Shown piece by piece: positions 20,531 through 29,780 of a DNA stretch of 64,000 nt. The translations under genes and the position numbers were made by a program. The notes below the pieces were generated by a model, which saw nothing but the letters and a program-made list of their open reading frames with translations, was not told where the DNA came from and searched no databases. The stretch's first letter is position 1. Each line of letters begins with the position of its first letter. This DNA is from Kosakonia sacchari SP1 (GTDB taxonomy: Bacteria; Pseudomonadota; Gammaproteobacteria; Enterobacterales; Enterobacteriaceae), in NCBI RefSeq assembly GCF_000300455.3, contig NZ_CP007215.2, positions 1,116,001 to 1,180,000 of the forward strand, given 5' to 3'.

Positions 20531-20533
20531 ATC

Positions 20534-21415
20534 TTACTCCGGCTTAAACAGCGGCACTGTTTTGCCGGTAATATAGCGTCGGCGCAGCCAGGCCGACGCG
20601 CTATCCATTAGCATCACTACCATCACCAGAATCACGGTGATAAACATCACCACATCCCAGTTCCACAGCCGCATATTCTCGGCGTAAATCAAACCAATCC
20701 CGCCCGCGCCAACAAAACCGAGCACTGCTGCCGAGCGGGTGTTGGACTCAATTTGATACAGGCTCAGTGCCAGAAATGTCGGGAAAGATTGGGTAAAGGT
20801 GCTGAAGCGGTGTTTCTGCAGGCCACCCGCGCCCACGGCGGTTAAGCCGCGCCCTGGCGAGCGATCCACCGCTTCGTGGCTTTCGGCGTACAGCCGACCG
20901 AGCAGGCCGGTGTCCTGCATGATGATCGCCAGCACCCCGGCAAGCGGCCCAAGCCCGACGGCGCGCACAAAAATCAGCCCCCAGATCGCCATATCAATGC
21001 CGCGCAGCATATCGAACAGGCGGCGCACGAAAAAGGCGATAACGCCCGCAAGGCCGCCTTTCATGATGTTGCGCGCGGCAAAAAACGACAACAACAGCGC
21101 GAATAGTGTGGCGGTCGTTGTGCCGGCAAAGACAATCGCCAGCGTAATGCCAATCTGCGTGAAGTAGTAGCCAAACGGCCAGTTGAGAAAATCGTGCCAG
21201 ACGAACATGCGCAAAATATAGCGGCCGATCTGCTGCATGCCGGTCAGCGCCTGTTCAGCAGGAATGCCGAACTGCATAAAGAACCACACGTAATAGAGCA
21301 GCACAGCAAGGGCGATAAGCCCGAGGCGGCGCAGATAACGCCCCTGCGCCTGGAACAGTTTTCGGTTTAATTTGCGGCTCAATTCCACATTCGGTACGGC
21401 TTGCCAATTGGTCAC
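20534..21415 (-). CDS. phnE: PhnE-type ABC transporter permease (second subunit)
   Basis: A 293-residue permease of the phosphonate type. The EAA loop region is ESHEAVDRSPGRGLTAVGA and the end FVGAGGIGLIYAENMRLWNW is the PhnE signature. About six membrane spans are seen. The GTG at 21415 is preferred because GAGGGAA lies just before it and it begins a sensible N-terminus. The frame is open 16 codons further. It is the last gene of phnC-phnD-phnE1-phnE2. No phnF-P C-P lyase genes are in the window, so the substrate (phosphonate, phosphite or another) is unproven. Confidence 0.85.
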   Translation of the reverse strand: MTNWQAVPNVELSRKLNRKLFQAQGRYLRRLGLIALAVLLYYVWFFMQFGIPAEQALTGMQQIGRYILRMFVWHDFLNWPFGYYFTQIGITLAIVFAGTTTATLFALLLSFFAARNIMKGGLAGVIAFFVRRLFDMLRGIDMAIWGLIFVRAVGLGPLAGVLAIIMQDTGLLGRLYAESHEAVDRSPGRGLTAVGAGGLQKHRFSTFTQSFPTFLALSLYQIESNTRSAAVLGFVGAGGIGLIYAENMRLWNWDVVMFITVILVMVVMLMDSASAWLRRRYITGKTVPLFKPE

Positions 21416-22283
21416 TTTTTCCCTCCAGCACCCACTGGCGCAAGCGGCCAGAGAGCGTATCAAGCAAGAAAACGACGATAATAATCAGCAGCAGCGTGAT
21501 GCTGACCTGATCGTAACGGTCGAGTTTGATGTTGGTCATCAGCTCCTGGCCGATGCCGCCTGCGCCAACCAGCCCAAGAATGGTCGAGGAGCGAAAGTTA
21601 ATTTCAAGGCGCATAAAGCCATAAGAGAGAAAAATCGGTTTCACCTGCGGCCACAACGCGAAGCGAATGCGTTGCAGATGTGTCGCACCGCAGGAGGCCA
21701 GCCCGCGTACTGGTCTGTCATGCGTGCTCTCGACCGCTTCATAAAACAGCTTGGTCAAGCTGCCAACGGTGTGCAGCGCCAGCGCCAGAAAACCAGGGAT
21801 CGCCCCGATACCAAACGCCATCACGAAGATCACCGCCCACGCCAGCTCCGGCATGGTGCGCAAAAAGGCGACCAGCGTACGCACGGCAAAGCGTACCGGC
21901 GGCGGAGACCAGGTGTTGCCCGCCGCCAGAAAGGCCAGCACGATAGTGATAGCGAATGAGACCAGTGTTGCGGCCAGCGCCAGTTGTAGGGTTTCCCAGA
22001 TCAGCGGGAGCTGGATCGGCAAGCGGTAACCCCAGTACGCCAGCGAGCCTTTGGTGTGGCTGTCGGCAAACAGCACTGGCCAGTGCAGCGTTGGCACCGT
22101 TTCCAGCATGTAATCCATAAAGTTCGGCAGCGAATGCCAGATGGTGGCGAGATTGAATTCTGCTGCGTTACCGGCGGCGAAATAGAGCGCCAGCAGCACC
22201 AGCGACCAGGCGACGGTGTCGCGTTTCTGGCGCATTCTGATTTGCTGATAGTAGTGCTCGAACTGCGTATTCGACATGTTCAT
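21255..22283 (-). CDS. phnE: PhnE-type ABC transporter permease (first subunit), with lost or recoded stop
   Basis: A permease paralogous to the next gene: EAVESTHDRPVRGLASCGA loop and LGLVGAGGIGQELMTNIKLDRYDQ signature. Family members end a few residues after the last membrane helix, near the LRQWVLEGK segment (about 21425). Here the frame has no stop and runs on 52 codons inside the second permease, giving non-family sequence (Pro, Arg and Cys-rich). At the junction the bases are G GGA AAA AGT GAC. A -1 shift on GGAAAA would read AAG TGA and stop exactly over the GTG start of the next gene. The true product is thus probably about 290 residues. See findings. Confidence 0.75.
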   Translation of the reverse strand: MNMSNTQFEHYYQQIRMRQKRDTVAWSLVLLALYFAAGNAAEFNLATIWHSLPNFMDYMLETVPTLHWPVLFADSHTKGSLAYWGYRLPIQLPLIWETLQLALAATLVSFAITIVLAFLAAGNTWSPPPVRFAVRTLVAFLRTMPELAWAVIFVMAFGIGAIPGFLALALHTVGSLTKLFYEAVESTHDRPVRGLASCGATHLQRIRFALWPQVKPIFLSYGFMRLEINFRSSTILGLVGAGGIGQELMTNIKLDRYDQVSITLLLIIIVVFLLDTLSGRLRQWVLEGKSDQLASRTECGIEPQIKPKTVPGAGALSAPPRAYRPCCAALLRVVLYAVRHSC

Positions 22284-22315
22284 GCGTAGCGGGAGATCCT
22301 GTATGACCAGCGAAT

Positions 22316-22343
22316 AAAAGCCCCTGGTTTTTACGCAGGGGCC
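22316..22343 (-). terminator. Intercistronic terminator-like hairpin between phnD and phnE
   Basis: Read leftwards, GCCCCTG and CAGGGGC form a 7-bp stem followed by TTTTATT. It lies after the phnD stop, within the operon, and would keep the binding protein in excess over the permeases. Confidence 0.55.
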
Positions 22344-22365
22344 GGAGAATCGATGCGGCGAAGGA

Positions 22366-23307
22366 TTAACGTGCGCTAACCAGTTCGCGTTTCATTTCGA
22401 TAATCTGTTTAAAGTCATCCACGCTGCCGGGACCGATATGCTGCGTACCGCCCATCGCTTTCACGAAGCAGGCGTGGTTATCGGTATCCAGTTTTTTAAC
22501 CGCAGTAATCACTTTGGCTTTGAAATCCGCCGGCAGGCTGTTGCTCACCAGAATCGGGCCGTTCGGGATCAGCGGCGATTCCCAGATGATGCGGATCTCT
22601 TTCATCAGATTCGGGTGATCCATGCGGATCAGTCGGTTAAACGCCCCGACGCTGTAGCCGGTGTTGTAATCACCCACCATTGAAGTCCAGGTCACTGCGC
22701 CAGCGAACTGGCCGTTCAGCACGCCGAGGATGTCCTGCTCGTGACCACCGGAGAAGGTGACGCTGGAGAAGTAGTTGTTGTATTTATTGTCCGCGTTACC
22801 GCCAAACTTCTGTTTGAAGGCGTAGTTCGGGATCAGGTAACCGGAAGTGGAGTCCGGATCGGCGAAGCCAAACGCTTTGCCTTTCAGATCTTCCAGTTTT
22901 TTGTACGGGCTGTCGGCTTTCACAATCACCACCGAGTGGTAACCGCGCGACTTGTCTTTGTCGTCCACCGCGATACCGACGATATCCACGGCTTTCGGGT
23001 TATTGATATACACAGATGCGTAAGAAGAGGGCGACATGCTCAGCACCACATCGACTTTTCCGCCCAACAGACCCTGAATAACACCCGAATAGTCAGACGA
23101 GTTGCGCAGCTTGGTGTCCACGCTGAGTTCTTTATCCAGAAACTCTTTCACGCACTGGTTATCACCAATTTGTTGGGTTGCGTTCTGGCCGCCCAAAATC
23201 CCCAGATTTAATTCCTTCGGCTGCTCAGCGGCAGCCGCCTGCCATGCCAGCAGAAGTCCTGTCATCAATGCCGATAAACGTAATGCGCCAGAAATATGCT
23301 TTTTCAT
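22366..23307 (-). CDS. phnD: PhnD-type periplasmic substrate-binding protein
   Basis: A secreted phosphonate/phosphate/phosphite-binding protein. A signal peptide (LRLSALMTGLLLAWQAAAA) is followed by LNLGILGGQNA. Ligand-loop features of PhnD follow (DYSGVIQGLLGGKVDVVLSM, DPDSTSGYLIPNYAF, AVTWTSM). The ATG at 23307 is favoured over the one two codons earlier because the AGG lies at a better distance. The E. coli protein binds 2-aminoethylphosphonate best, but the specificity here is not readable by eye. Confidence 0.87.
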   Translation of the reverse strand: MKKHISGALRLSALMTGLLLAWQAAAAEQPKELNLGILGGQNATQQIGDNQCVKEFLDKELSVDTKLRNSSDYSGVIQGLLGGKVDVVLSMSPSSYASVYINNPKAVDIVGIAVDDKDKSRGYHSVVIVKADSPYKKLEDLKGKAFGFADPDSTSGYLIPNYAFKQKFGGNADNKYNNYFSSVTFSGGHEQDILGVLNGQFAGAVTWTSMVGDYNTGYSVGAFNRLIRMDHPNLMKEIRIIWESPLIPNGPILVSNSLPADFKAKVITAVKKLDTDNHACFVKAMGGTQHIGPGSVDDFKQIIEMKRELVSAR

Positions 23308-23342
23308 TGTCATTGCCTGTGTCGTCTCATTGGAAGGAATAA

Positions 23343-24185
23343 TTAATGCAATTGACTGATTTCATCGCCATACAGCACCTGCAGCACGTCTTGCGTTAAC
23401 CGGGAGGGATGACCGTCAAAAATAATCCGTCCCTGGGAAACGCCAATAACGCGGGTGCAATACTCTTTCACCAGCTCCACGGAGTGCAGGTTCACCATCA
23501 CGCTGATGCCTTGCTCGCTCACTTCGCGTAATACGCCCATGATGCGCTGGGTATTTTTCGGATCCAGCGAAGCGACAGGTTCGTCCGCCAGTAAAAGGGA
23601 GGGGTTTTGAATCAGCGCGCGGCAAATGGCGACACGCTGCATCTGCCCGCCGGAAAGCGTTTCTGCACGCTGCAAGGCATGCGGCAGCATATTCAGCCAC
23701 TCCAGCAAGGCGATTGCTTTGGCACGGTCTTCATCGGTAAAGACTTTAAACAGGGATTTCAGCGTCGATGTCTGGCTCAGTCTGCCGAGCAGCACATTGG
23801 TCAGCACGTCGAGGCGCGGTACCAGGCAGAAGTCCTGAAAAATCATGCCGCACTGGCTGCGCCACTGATTAAGCGAGCGACCTTTCAGATGCGTGACATC
23901 GCGCGGTGTACCTACTTCCGGGAAACTTAAAATCTCGCCAGAAGTGGCGCTGTGCGTACCATTAAGCACATGCAGCAACGTGGATTTCCCTGCGCCGGAG
24001 CGTCCAATCACACCCACCATCTCACCGCTGTGCAGATCAAAACTGATGTCGTGCAGCACGGTCTGGTGCGTATTATAGGCTTTGCGTAAGTTCTTCACGC
24101 TCAGCACCTTTTGCTTCGGCACGGTGTTTAATTGATGCCGAGACGAAAAGTGGTCTTCAGAGATTTCTGCCAACGCGCTGTTCAT
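23343..24185 (-). CDS. phnC: PhnC-type ABC transporter ATPase
   Basis: A 280-residue ABC ATPase. Walker A is [11 protein letters not shown], the signature [10 protein letters not shown], Walker [13 protein letters not shown] and the H-loop NLHSVE. There is a 30-residue N-terminal extension before the domain ([14 protein letters not shown]). The ATG at 24185 has GGAAGA upstream. The frame is open a further 38 codons with no support. First gene of the phnCDEE operon. Confidence 0.88.
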   Translation of the reverse strand: MNSALAEISEDHFSSRHQLNTVPKQKVLSVKNLRKAYNTHQTVLHDISFDLHSGEMVGVIGRSGAGKSTLLHVLNGTHSATSGEILSFPEVGTPRDVTHLKGRSLNQWRSQCGMIFQDFCLVPRLDVLTNVLLGRLSQTSTLKSLFKVFTDEDRAKAIALLEWLNMLPHALQRAETLSGGQMQRVAICRALIQNPSLLLADEPVASLDPKNTQRIMGVLREVSEQGISVMVNLHSVELVKEYCTRVIGVSQGRIIFDGHPSRLTQDVLQVLYGDEISQLH

Positions 24186-24416
24186 AAGTCTTCCGGATTT
24201 TTCATTAAACTGGCGACCATTAAGAGCACGGGTGATGATCGTTTTATGACGAAAAAGCGAACAAATAATGAACGTGGATGTTTGGCTTAGGTGACGCAAT
24301 TAGGCCGAAGGGGTGAGCTGCCGGTAACGCGGGAGGGATTTTTCGGTCAGGATACCGTGTCGCATCCCTGCCAAAAAGCGTTAAAGTAAGCCGACTTTTC
24401 ATCAGGAGGAAACCGC

Positions 24417-24788
24417 ATGGCAAATATCCTGCACGGTGTTGCCCTTTTATGCATCGCCATTGTGGTGATATTCCTTATCTACAAAGTAACGCGCTGGATC
24501 CGCCAGCTATTTATCGAAGCTCATGTGATGAAACACGGCATCGGTGCGAATGCCGATATTATTGCGCTTAAGCGCACCAACTGGATGGACAGGCGCTCTG
24601 TCTATTGTGAACTGGTGTTGCGCTTCAGAACTCGCGAGGGGCAGGTGGTGCAGGCGAGCGTGTTTCAGTTCCTGGATAGCCGTGAAATTGTGCGCTTTGC
24701 CGAGGGCAACGGCACGACCGTGAAATATTCGCCGCAAAATCCAAAGCATATTGTGCTGTATGATCGTCCGCTGATTTTAGGTGACTAA
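24417..24788 (+). CDS. Hypothetical single-span membrane protein
   Basis: A 123-residue protein with one N-terminal membrane helix (HGVALLCIAIVVIFLIYKV). A soluble part follows with a beta-rich look (ELVLRFRTREGQVVQASVFQFLD, GTTVKYSPQNPKHIVLYD). That pattern of a membrane helix then a domain ending in 'V-YsPxnP---' resembles DUF3592-type proteins, of unknown function. GGAGGAAA precedes the ATG. Monocistronic. Confidence 0.75.
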   Translation: MANILHGVALLCIAIVVIFLIYKVTRWIRQLFIEAHVMKHGIGANADIIALKRTNWMDRRSVYCELVLRFRTREGQVVQASVFQFLDSREIVRFAEGNGTTVKYSPQNPKHIVLYDRPLILGD

Positions 24789-25092
24789 TATCCCTGTTAT
24801 CGATCGGATAAGCGTTATAAATAAAAATAGATATCGCCTGAGTTAATTCACTTTCGTCCTCACGTCGTCTTTTTAATACATCTTTATTATTCCGCGATGA
24901 AAACAGGAACAGATCTATCTGGCTGATCTGTAATGCTTTAACGCATCGATGTGCGTGATTCTGCAACCTCAGTAATTAAACCCCGCCAGCGTCACAAAAC
25001 CTGGAAAAAACAAGCCACTGCGTTGCACCGGGTGAAATGCACGCTATATGTTAAATTTGTGTTTAAAAAAATGATACCAAAGGGGTTTGTTC
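24789..25092. other. Intergenic region upstream of the ABC importer operon
   Basis: 304 bp, AT-rich, with no gene seen. It should hold the promoter of the substrate-binding protein. I could not pick out a convincing Fur box by eye. Confidence 0.4.
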
Positions 25093-26181
25093 ATGGATAA
25101 GAAATTCACTGTTCTGGCCGTGGCACTGACGGCACTTTTTTCCGGCACCTCGCTGGCTGCCGTGCCTCAGGGTTACCCGGCGGATTACCAGAAAATCGTA
25201 GACGCCGGAACCAAAGAAGGCAAAGTCGTTATTTACTCCACCACCGATACCAAAGCCGCGGGCCCGCTGATTAAGGGGTTCGAGGCGCAATATCCGGGCA
25301 TTAAAGTGGAATATAACGATATGAACAGTACCGAACTGTACAATCGTTATCTTAGCGAACAGGCTTCCGGCGGCGGCAGCGGCGACGTGGTATGGAGCTC
25401 CTCAATGGACACCGCGCTGAAACTGGCCACCGATTATGCCGCTGAATACGCGTCGCCCGAGCTGGATAAATTACCCAAGTGGGCGGTCTGGGAGAAAAAA
25501 GCCTACGGCACCACCTATGAACCGGTAGTCTTTATCTATAACAAACGGCTGATCCCGGCGGGCGACGTGCCGGATTCGCACACCGCGCTTGGCAAACTCA
25601 TCGCCAGCCAGACTGACAAATTCAAAAGCAAAGTCACCACCTACGATATCGAAAAATCGGGGCTTGGCTTTATGCTCGCCGTGGAAGACAGCAAACACGA
25701 CAAAGACTATTTCACCCATCTGGCGGACGTGGCGAAGGGCGGTTTAACGGTGCAATCCTCCACCGGCACCATGATGGAACGCGTCTCTTCCGGCGAAAAT
25801 CTAATTGGCTACAACATCCTGGGTTCGTACGCCGAAGCCCGCGCGAAGGGTGATAACTCGCTCGGCATCTCCTATCCGAAAGATTACGTGCTGGTGCTGT
25901 CGCGCGTGTCGTTTATCAGCGCTGAAGCGGAGCACAGCAACGCCGCGAAATTGTGGTTTGACTATCTGCTGTCGGAAAAAGGGCAGAGCATTCTCGCCAG
26001 CCAGGCGGATATCCCCTCGCTGCGTAACGATATTGAAGGCAAAAACGACATCGACGGCTTGACCAAACAGTTGGGTGACGCGCTGAAGCCGATTGCGGTG
26101 GATGAGTCGCTGCTGGAGTATCTGGAGCCGAAAAAACGTCTGGAATTTATTAAACAATGGCGCGCTGCCGCCGCTAAATAA
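25093..26181 (+). CDS. Periplasmic substrate-binding protein, ferric-iron/AfuA type
   Basis: A 362-residue secreted protein. The signal peptide (KKFTVLAVALTALFSGTSLAA) is followed by a type-II periplasmic fold beginning YQKIVDAGTKEGKVVIYSTTD. This opening and the YNDMNSTELYNRYLSE and DVVWSS segments are typical of the FbpA/AfuA/FutA family. The ATG at 25093 has AGGGG eight bases upstream. It is followed by a terminator-like hairpin, then permease and ATPase. Members of this family carry ferric iron, but E. coli and Actinobacillus AfuA bind hexose phosphates, so the cargo is open. Confidence 0.82.
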   Translation: MDKKFTVLAVALTALFSGTSLAAVPQGYPADYQKIVDAGTKEGKVVIYSTTDTKAAGPLIKGFEAQYPGIKVEYNDMNSTELYNRYLSEQASGGGSGDVVWSSSMDTALKLATDYAAEYASPELDKLPKWAVWEKKAYGTTYEPVVFIYNKRLIPAGDVPDSHTALGKLIASQTDKFKSKVTTYDIEKSGLGFMLAVEDSKHDKDYFTHLADVAKGGLTVQSSTGTMMERVSSGENLIGYNILGSYAEARAKGDNSLGISYPKDYVLVLSRVSFISAEAEHSNAAKLWFDYLLSEKGQSILASQADIPSLRNDIEGKNDIDGLTKQLGDALKPIAVDESLLEYLEPKKRLEFIKQWRAAAAK

Positions 26182-26191
26182 TGCCCTGACT

Positions 26192-26222
26192 GGTTGTGCG
26201 CTGATTTGCGCACAACCCTTTT
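26192..26222 (+). terminator. Intra-operon terminator after the binding-protein gene
   Basis: A perfect 10-bp stem GGTTGTGCGC/GCGCACAACC with a TGATTT loop and CTTTTCTC. It would give less permease and ATPase than binding protein. Confidence 0.75.
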
Positions 26223-26268
26223 CTCAGCCAGCGGGTTGGCATGAGGTTCCTGACCAAAGGGATGATGT

Positions 26269-28038
26269 ATGAATAGTGTGCGCAGAAAATGGCAGGGGTT
26301 GCCGCGCGGCGTCATTGTGTTAATTACCGCGCTGGTTATCTATATCCCACTGTTATTTATTGTGGTGCAGAGTTTTCTCTCGGCGCCCTTTTTTGTCCGT
26401 TCTAAGGAACTGAGTCTCGAAGCCTTCGAGTTTATCTTTACCGATCCGGATTTCTATCTGGCGCTGAAGTCCGGCTTTATCCTCGCTTTTGGCCTGGTGT
26501 TTATCGCGATTCCACTGGGCGGCATTCTGGCGTTTTTGATGGTGCGCACCGATTTACCCGGCCGCCGTTTTATTGAGCCGCTGATCTTGGTGCCCATCTT
26601 TGTCTCGCCGATGGTGCTTGGCTTTGGTTATGTGGTGGCGGCCGGACCGGTGGGCTTTTTCTCGCGCTGGGCGCAGGAGTTAATCGGCTTTGTGCCGTGG
26701 AATATCTACTCGATGTTCAGCATCGTGGTGATTGCCGGGCTCACACATGTTCCCCACGCTTATCTCTATATCTCCTCGGCGCTGCGCAGCGTCGGTTCGG
26801 ACGTGGAAGAAGCCGCGCGCACCGTTGGCGCGTCGCCATTACAGGTGATGACCGCCGTCAGCCTGCCGATGGTGCGCCCGTCAATTTTGTACGCCTGCGT
26901 TCTGCTGTTCTTCCTTGGGCTGGAGGTGTTCGGCCTGATGCTGGTGCTGGGCGATCCGGAAGGCAACATGGTGCTGGCGACCTACCTGTATAAATTAACC
27001 AACAAATTGGGCACGCCCTCTTACCACCTGATGGCAGCAGTGGCGGTGGTGCTGATTTGTATCACTATTCCGCTGGTGATGCTGCAACGCCGCCTGATGC
27101 GCACCGCCAACCGTTTTGTCACCATGAAAGGCAAAGCCTCGCAGGCGCGGGCGCTGCCGCTGGGCAAATGGCGCTGGGTTGCCGGTGCGGTGGTGGTGGC
27201 GTGGCTGACGGTTACCATCGGTGTGCCGCTGATTGGCGTGGTGTTGCGGGCATTTATCTCCAACTGGGGCGTTGGCGTTTCGCTGTGGGATGAGGTGTCG
27301 CTCGATACTTTCCGCAATATCTGGCAGCAGCCCAACCTGCTGCGCGCCATCGTCAACTCAATGGCGATTGGCGTTTTTGGCGGCGCTCTGGCGGTGATCT
27401 GTTATCTGTTTGTCGGCATTGCCATGCACCGCAAGCAGGATAACGTGACGCGGTTTCTTGATTACAGCGTGCTGGTTCCCCGTGCCGTGCCGGGGCTGCT
27501 GGCCGGGCTGGCATTTTTGTGGGTGTTCCTGTTTTTACCGATGTGGCTCGATCAGTCGCTGAAAAACGGCTGGCTTTCCGGTTTGCCGGTGGCCGAGTGG
27601 CTGCGCGAAAATCTGATTGTCTGGCTGCGATCGCTGCGTAACACCATCTTCAGCGTCTGGCTGGCCTACACCGTGGTGTGGATGGCCTACGGCTTACGGC
27701 TTATCTCCTCCACGCTTTTGCAGGTCGGGCCGGAGCTGGAAGAAGCGGCGCGCAGCACGGGAGCGACGAGCGGACAAGTAACGCGCCACGTGACGGTGCC
27801 GCTGTCGCGTTACGGCCTGATTGGCTCCTGGCTACTGATGTTCCTGATTTTTGAGCGCGAATACTCAACCGGGGTTTATCTGCTCTCGCCCGGAACGGAA
27901 ACCATCGGCTCAATGCTGGTGTCGCTGTGGGCGGCAGGGGCGATTGATATTGTCGCCGCGCTGTCGTTTATCAATATTCTGCTGGTGGTCATTGGTCTTG
28001 GTGTGGCCCTGCGCTTTGGAGTGAAATTACATGATTGA
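26269..28038 (+). CDS. Fused double ABC permease, ferric-iron/AfuB type
   Basis: A 589-residue permease with two homologous halves of about six membrane spans each. Both halves hold an EAA loop (DVEEAARTVGASPLQVMTAVSLP at about 179, and ELEEAARSTGATSGQVTRHVTVP at about 491). This fused layout is typical of FbpB/AfuB. It overlaps the downstream ATPase gene by 8 bp (ATGATTGA). GGGATG precedes the start. Confidence 0.88.
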   Translation: MNSVRRKWQGLPRGVIVLITALVIYIPLLFIVVQSFLSAPFFVRSKELSLEAFEFIFTDPDFYLALKSGFILAFGLVFIAIPLGGILAFLMVRTDLPGRRFIEPLILVPIFVSPMVLGFGYVVAAGPVGFFSRWAQELIGFVPWNIYSMFSIVVIAGLTHVPHAYLYISSALRSVGSDVEEAARTVGASPLQVMTAVSLPMVRPSILYACVLLFFLGLEVFGLMLVLGDPEGNMVLATYLYKLTNKLGTPSYHLMAAVAVVLICITIPLVMLQRRLMRTANRFVTMKGKASQARALPLGKWRWVAGAVVVAWLTVTIGVPLIGVVLRAFISNWGVGVSLWDEVSLDTFRNIWQQPNLLRAIVNSMAIGVFGGALAVICYLFVGIAMHRKQDNVTRFLDYSVLVPRAVPGLLAGLAFLWVFLFLPMWLDQSLKNGWLSGLPVAEWLRENLIVWLRSLRNTIFSVWLAYTVVWMAYGLRLISSTLLQVGPELEEAARSTGATSGQVTRHVTVPLSRYGLIGSWLLMFLIFEREYSTGVYLLSPGTETIGSMLVSLWAAGAIDIVAALSFINILLVVIGLGVALRFGVKLHD

Positions 28039-29104
28039 GCTGGCGGTAGAAAACCTGCATCTGACCTACGGTGACAACGCGGTGCTAAAAGGCGTCTCGA
28101 TGGAGCTGAAACGCGGCGAAGTGGTGTCGCTGCTTGGCCCTTCCGGCAGCGGGAAAACCACGTTGCTGCGCGCTGTCGCCGGGCTGGAAAAACCCACCCA
28201 GGGGCGGATAACCATTGGTAATAACGTGGTGTACGACGGTACGCCGCGCAGTGAAGTTCCGGCTGAGGAACGCAACCTTGGGCTGGTGTTCCAGTCTTAC
28301 GCCTTGTGGCCGCATAAAACGGTGTTTGAGAATGTCGCTTACCCGCTCAAACTGCGCAAAGTCGGCGCGGCGGAAATCAATACCCGCGTGCAAAGCGTGC
28401 TGGATCAGCTTGGGCTGGGCACGCTTGGCAAGCGTCACCCGCACCAGCTTTCCGGCGGCCAGCAGCAGCGCGTGGCGATTGGTCGGGCGCTGGTTTACAA
28501 CCCGCCGGTGATTTTGCTTGATGAGCCGCTCTCGAATCTCGATGCCAAGCTGCGCGAAGAAGCGCGGGTTTTTTTGCGCGAACTGATTGTTAAGCTGGGG
28601 CTGTCGGCATTGATGGTCACGCACGATCAGAATGAAGCGATGGCGATTTCCGACCGGATTTTGCTGCTCAACAACGGAGTGATTGAGCAGCAAGGTACGC
28701 CGCAGGAGATGTACGCCACGCCGTCGACGCTGTTTACCGCCGAGTTTATGGGCAGCAACAACCGGCTGCACGGCAAGGTGAGCGAAGTTAGCAACGGCAG
28801 AGCGAGGATCGAAGGGGCGAACTGGGCGCTATGGGGCGTTGCCGGACCGGGCGTTCGCGCAGGCCAGGATTGCACGGCGGTGATCCGTGTCGAAAGCCTG
28901 CGGCTGGCGGACTCGCCGCAGGATAACTCACTCGATTTGCCGATGTTGACCAGCATGTATCTGGGCGATCGCTGGGAGTACTTATTCCGCACCTCCGGCG
29001 ATGATTTCGCGATCCGTGTGTACGGCACCCAGCAGCGCAACCAACAAAACTACCGCGTGGTGCTGCCAGCTGAACAGCTGTGGATCTTCCCGCAAAAAAG
29101 CTAA
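28031..29104 (+). CDS. ABC transporter ATPase, FbpC/AfuC type
   Basis: A 357-residue ATPase. Walker A is GPSGSGKTTLL, Q-loop LVFQSYALWPHKTV, signature LSGGQQQRVA, Walker B VILLDEPLSNLD and H-loop VTHDQNEA. The C-terminal 110 residues form a TOBE-type regulatory domain. Translationally coupled to the permease gene. Together the three genes form a complete importer. Confidence 0.9.
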   Translation: MIELAVENLHLTYGDNAVLKGVSMELKRGEVVSLLGPSGSGKTTLLRAVAGLEKPTQGRITIGNNVVYDGTPRSEVPAEERNLGLVFQSYALWPHKTVFENVAYPLKLRKVGAAEINTRVQSVLDQLGLGTLGKRHPHQLSGGQQQRVAIGRALVYNPPVILLDEPLSNLDAKLREEARVFLRELIVKLGLSALMVTHDQNEAMAISDRILLLNNGVIEQQGTPQEMYATPSTLFTAEFMGSNNRLHGKVSEVSNGRARIEGANWALWGVAGPGVRAGQDCTAVIRVESLRLADSPQDNSLDLPMLTSMYLGDRWEYLFRTSGDDFAIRVYGTQQRNQQNYRVVLPAEQLWIFPQKS

Positions 29105-29111
29105 GTGTGTA

Positions 29112-29139
29112 AGTACGTACTGACTGTTCAGTACGTGCT
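29112..29139. terminator. Hairpin between convergent ATPase and nrsF genes
   Basis: A 12-bp stem with one mismatch (AGTACGTACTGA with TCAGTACGTGCT) and a CTGT loop lies in the 40-bp convergent gap. There is no T-run, so terminator function is uncertain. Confidence 0.4.
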
Positions 29140-29144
29140 GCGCA

Positions 29145-29780
29145 TTACGGCAGTGACACCCATTTATAACCCAGCGCTATCGTTGCCAGCACAATGGTGC
29201 TGAAGGCGGCGATATGCAGCATCAAATCCGCCAGGCTGATGTGCGTCGGGTGGCAAAGGGCAAGCAACGTAAGCGCCATGCAGGCGACGCCAGCGCCTGC
29301 GGCCGCCAGGCTGCGCGCCGGGAAAAGCGTGCGCGTGCGGCGCAGGTAAGCAATCACTATCAATGCCATCGGCACGCTGACCGTCACCATAAACAGATAG
29401 CAATTCGGCCCTTCGACAGCCGTACTTACCGGCAACACGCGGTGCAAATGCAGATTACTGAACGTACCTGCCAGCCACAGCGCTGCCAGTGGCGTAAACC
29501 ATTTCCAGCCCAGCGCGTTGCGCCCGGCGATGCTCAACAGAAACGCATTACGCACCGCCAGCGTCCCGGCGATAAATGTCAGCAGTAATTGCATCAGCGC
29601 CCACCACGCGCCAGGCTGCGACCAGTCGGTCAGCGTGCGGTTGAGGATAAAACCCGCGATAACGCCGCAAGGCAGCGCGAGCGCCACCCAGCTTAGCGCC
29701 CGCCAGCCCGGCTGGAAGGGGCGTTTTACTGGTTCAATGGAACGACCCAATTGTTCAATTAACAGGTCATGATCGGCCAT
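29145..29780 (-). CDS. NrsF-type membrane anti-sigma factor (DUF1109)
   Basis: A 211-residue protein with six membrane spans and a short cytoplasmic N-terminus (MADHDLLIEQLGRSIEPVKR). The pattern and length fit the DUF1109/NrsF family. In Caulobacter and other proteobacteria, NrsF holds SigF-type ECF factors at the membrane and releases them on heavy-metal or oxidative stress through conserved cysteines. Cysteines here include GPNCYLF and LALCHPTH. It overlaps the sigma gene by 14 bp, so the pair is coupled. Confidence 0.82.
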   Translation of the reverse strand: MADHDLLIEQLGRSIEPVKRPFQPGWRALSWVALALPCGVIAGFILNRTLTDWSQPGAWWALMQLLLTFIAGTLAVRNAFLLSIAGRNALGWKWFTPLAALWLAGTFSNLHLHRVLPVSTAVEGPNCYLFMVTVSVPMALIVIAYLRRTRTLFPARSLAAAGAGVACMALTLLALCHPTHISLADLMLHIAAFSTIVLATIALGYKWVSLP

